64,000 nucleotides of DNA from Mercurialis annua (Eukaryota; Streptophyta; Magnoliopsida; Malpighiales; Euphorbiaceae): NCBI RefSeq assembly GCF_937616625.2, contig NC_065571.1, forward strand, positions 25,308,201 through 25,372,200, given 5' to 3'. Below the pieces are notes generated by a model, which worked only from the letters and a program-made list of their open reading frames with translations, searched no databases and was not told the origin of the DNA. The position numbers and the translations under genes are program-made. Below are positions 62,379 to 64,000 of this stretch, in pieces; the first letter of the stretch is position 1, and each line of letters opens with the position of its first letter.

Positions 62379-62697
62379 CTTCATCAACGTTTGTTGGTTC
62401 ACCGGACATGGTTTCAGTTTCACCATCCCTGTTAACTTCAGCAGCCACTGGTAGTGCAGTTGAATCATCACGGTGGTTGTGATGTTCAATACTATTTGGG
62501 TTTTGAATTGGAGGAGACGGAGATGTTGTGTTCACCAAAGGAGGAATAGGTTCCGACTCAGTTTCGGTAGTCTGAGATTGTTGTGATATATTTTTCATCG
62601 ATGGTTTGTCATTCCCCTTCCTCAAATGAGCTTTCAGTCTAGCTGATCTTTGTAATTCGTTAAACGATATAACTCTTTTTCTAGTATTAAGTGACAT

Positions 62698-63623
62698 TGT
62701 TCAGAAAATCGTTGAAACAAATTGAATTGAAGAACAAGTATGATGAGAATTGTTTGTAATTTTTTTTATGATCGATATTTTGATAAGAACAAAGAAACCA
62801 CTTTATTTTGTCATTCAACAACGTGATTCCTGCAATTATGGTTAATGCCAAAGAAGTTTCCTTTTAGAGGGAACTTCTTTAATTAAAAAATTAAATAAGG
62901 AACAAATTATTTTCGTTTCCCTCTCTTTTTTTTTTCGTTTCCCTCCTATTTTAATATTGTTTCCCTCCTAATAAATTCGTTTTTAAATTTTCCTGATTTG
63001 ATTTGCCAAAATCGTGTCAAATCTAATCAGTTTGAGATATATTCTGAAAATCTTGTTGCAGAAATATTGTTTTTTACTCGAGGTAGTAGAGAAAGTCGAC
63101 GAGTTTTATATGTTTCATCGAATATATGCTCTACTGAACTCGTCATAACTCGATGACATGGCAAATATTCGACGAGTTTAAACAATATACTCGAGTTATA
63201 ATCTATTTTTTTCAACTTAATCCAAATATCACCACTTTCCTTTAGATATAGAAGCAAAATGCAAAATAAAAAGTCTTTGTTTCCCATATTAAAAGCAAAA
63301 CAAAGAGTCTAATGTTGATAAATGGTTGATTTTATGCTTATTTATAATTAGATATCAAAAATTTATGTGTTATTCAACGTAATAGTTGACCACTCCATTT
63401 TTATCGCTCTAACATAAATATTTCAAAACAATATTTTGTCTTAATTTTTTTGGAGGTAATATATGCCTTTTGTAAATAAATTGCAACAATAAGAAATTTT
63501 TCCACTTTTGCCTATTCTTATAATTTATTTTAATGTTTTTAATTAGTATAATTTGAATTTTTAATAGCTAAATTTATTCGGTTGAATATGATTTTACTCG
63601 CATAACCATTATTAAAATTGTAT
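62698..63623. other. Upstream region of the transposase gene
   Basis: AT-rich. It contains three CGTTTCCCTC-type pyrimidine phrases at about 62,908-62,968 and a CTCGAG/GACGAGTTT cluster at 63,077-63,200 like that in intron 3. No TATA box is convincing enough to call. The 86-codon minus open frame at 63,027-63,287 matches nothing I recognise and overlaps the CTCGAG cluster. Confidence 0.5.
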
Positions 63624-63746
63624 TTTAGGGTTTAGGGTTTAGGGCTTAATTAGGGTTTAGGGTTTAGGGCTTAGGGTTTATGGTTTAGGGTTTAGGGCTT
63701 AGGGTTAGGGTTTAGGGTTTTGGGTTAGGATTAGTGTTAGGGTTAG
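63624..63746 (+). repeat. Interstitial plant-type telomeric repeat
   Basis: About 15 copies of TTTAGGG and close variants (TTAGGGC, TTTATGG, GTTAGGG), degenerate toward the right. Unique AT-rich sequence lies on both sides, so this is not a chromosome end within the window. Confidence 0.95.
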
Positions 63747-64000
63747 AAAAAACAACATTAATTAGCAACATTCAATTTTTTTAATGACCGCTAAAAAAAT
63801 AAAACAATTAATATTTTGTTTATTTTTCCAAGGACATCCATTTTTCATATCGTTGACATAAAAAACCTCATGTATACTTGAGAACTGAACACGAAAGAAT
63901 GATTTGTTTCAATTCCATTTTAACATTAACAAAGCAATGTGGCAAAATTTACATGAAGTTAATTTTATAAATTTTGATAAAAATTAGAAGAACTTAAAAT
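63747..64000. other. AT-rich tail of the window
   Basis: No gene, repeat or RNA recognised. Confidence 0.5.

Larger units (their letters stand above)
58173..62697 (-). mobile_element. CACTA (En/Spm) transposon, 3' end and gene body
   Basis: The terminus CACTACAAAAAATTTGGC at 58,173 is a canonical CACTA inverted-repeat end. It is followed by ~1.15 kb of subterminal repeats rich in GTGACAAA/TTTGTCAC, then a minus-strand transposase gene reading toward this end. The order marks this as the element's 3' side. The matching 5' terminus (reading GTAGTG on the plus strand) and the second CACTA gene (the TNP2/TNPD-type catalytic transposase) are not in the window; they may lie to the right, beyond 64,000, or be deleted. 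The right coordinate given is only the start codon of the gene. Confidence 0.85.
59657..62697 (-). pseudogene. Transposase_24 (Ptta/En/Spm) gene of the CACTA element, six exons, one nonsense codon
   Basis: Six exons splice in phase on the minus strand, each intron GT-AG: 62,697-62,379; 61,619-61,375; 61,282-61,070; 60,464-60,372; 60,282-60,175; 60,097-59,657. Together they make 473 codons. Exon 1 is a polar, Ser/Pro-rich leader starting at ATG 62,697 in AACAATGTC. Exons 2-5 form the Transposase_24 domain: KARGFKVKK, then WSQISAEQKEALL, DWKNLCEHF, NINNRKK with HTSGSKYY, and a DGSWIDPEA end. Exon 6 has GYARGLGYG followed by a coiled coil of ~50 residues. Family members occur in CACTA elements beside the TNP2 transposase, and bind the ends or assist transposition. 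An in-frame TGA at 60,184-60,186 (codon 323), just before the exon 5 donor, would truncate the coiled coil. I see no other defect. Confidence 0.82.

Noticed and set aside
63027..63287. Minus-strand 86-codon open frame upstream of the transposase gene
   Set aside because: No family recognised; it overlaps the CTCGAG repeat cluster and has no splice partners in phase that I could find.
62698..64000. 5' end of the CACTA element in the window
   Set aside because: No GTAGTG-type terminus or TNP2-type transposase motif was found to the right of the gene.
1..64000. tRNA or rRNA genes
   Set aside because: No cloverleaf with A and B boxes and no recognisable ribosomal sequence; the only tRNA-related sequence is the copia primer-binding site.

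Overview
The window reads as plant nuclear heterochromatin, most likely dicot. The support is a plant Ty1/copia LTR retrotransposon, a Ptta/En/Spm (CACTA) transposase gene with introns, 9-bp-TSD Mutator-type MITEs, and a short plant-type telomeric repeat (TTTAGGG). I found no host single-copy gene, rRNA, tRNA or CRISPR array. Species is not recognisable to me.

Layout. (1) 1-54,823 is one satellite locus built from a 60-bp monomer, interrupted by mobile elements. The monomer resolves into six 10-base blocks, four of which begin with AAAC. It is organised on several higher levels: local monomer variants, a ~2.2-kb higher-order unit (starts at 1, 2,295, 14,524 and 16,821; a fifth and sixth start marker lie at 4,478 and 20,060), and a ~14.5-kb super-repeat. 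Copy A is 1-14,523. Copy B runs 14,524-27,248 and resumes at 37,112. A partial copy C lies at about 47,861-54,300. Between 40.4 and 47.9 kb the array flips strand repeatedly. (2) Copy B alone carries a 370-bp MITE (27,249-27,618) and, about 130 bp further on, a 9,356-bp copia element (27,756-37,111) with 1,992-bp LTRs, 5-bp TSDs, and a gag-pol that stays in one frame but has four nonsense codons. (3) 54,824-58,172 is AT-rich, with a second MITE that has a perfect 9-bp TSD, the polypurine tract and LTR start of a Ty3/gypsy-like remnant, and a TA microsatellite. (4) From 58,173 rightward lies the 3' end of a CACTA element: terminal CACTAC, ~1.1 kb of subterminal repeats, then a minus-strand six-exon Transposase_24 gene that I could splice in phase from 62,697 to 59,657; it has one in-frame TGA. 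An interstitial telomeric tract lies at 63,624-63,746.

The many short open frames in the satellite exist because 60 bp equals 20 codons and one phase of the monomer lacks stops. They should not be read as genes. The only protein-coding content supported is transposon-derived. The most unusual object is the satellite itself: decamer-phased, CpG-decaying, with nested higher-order structure and a cluster of inversions with breakpoints in or near its own palindromes.
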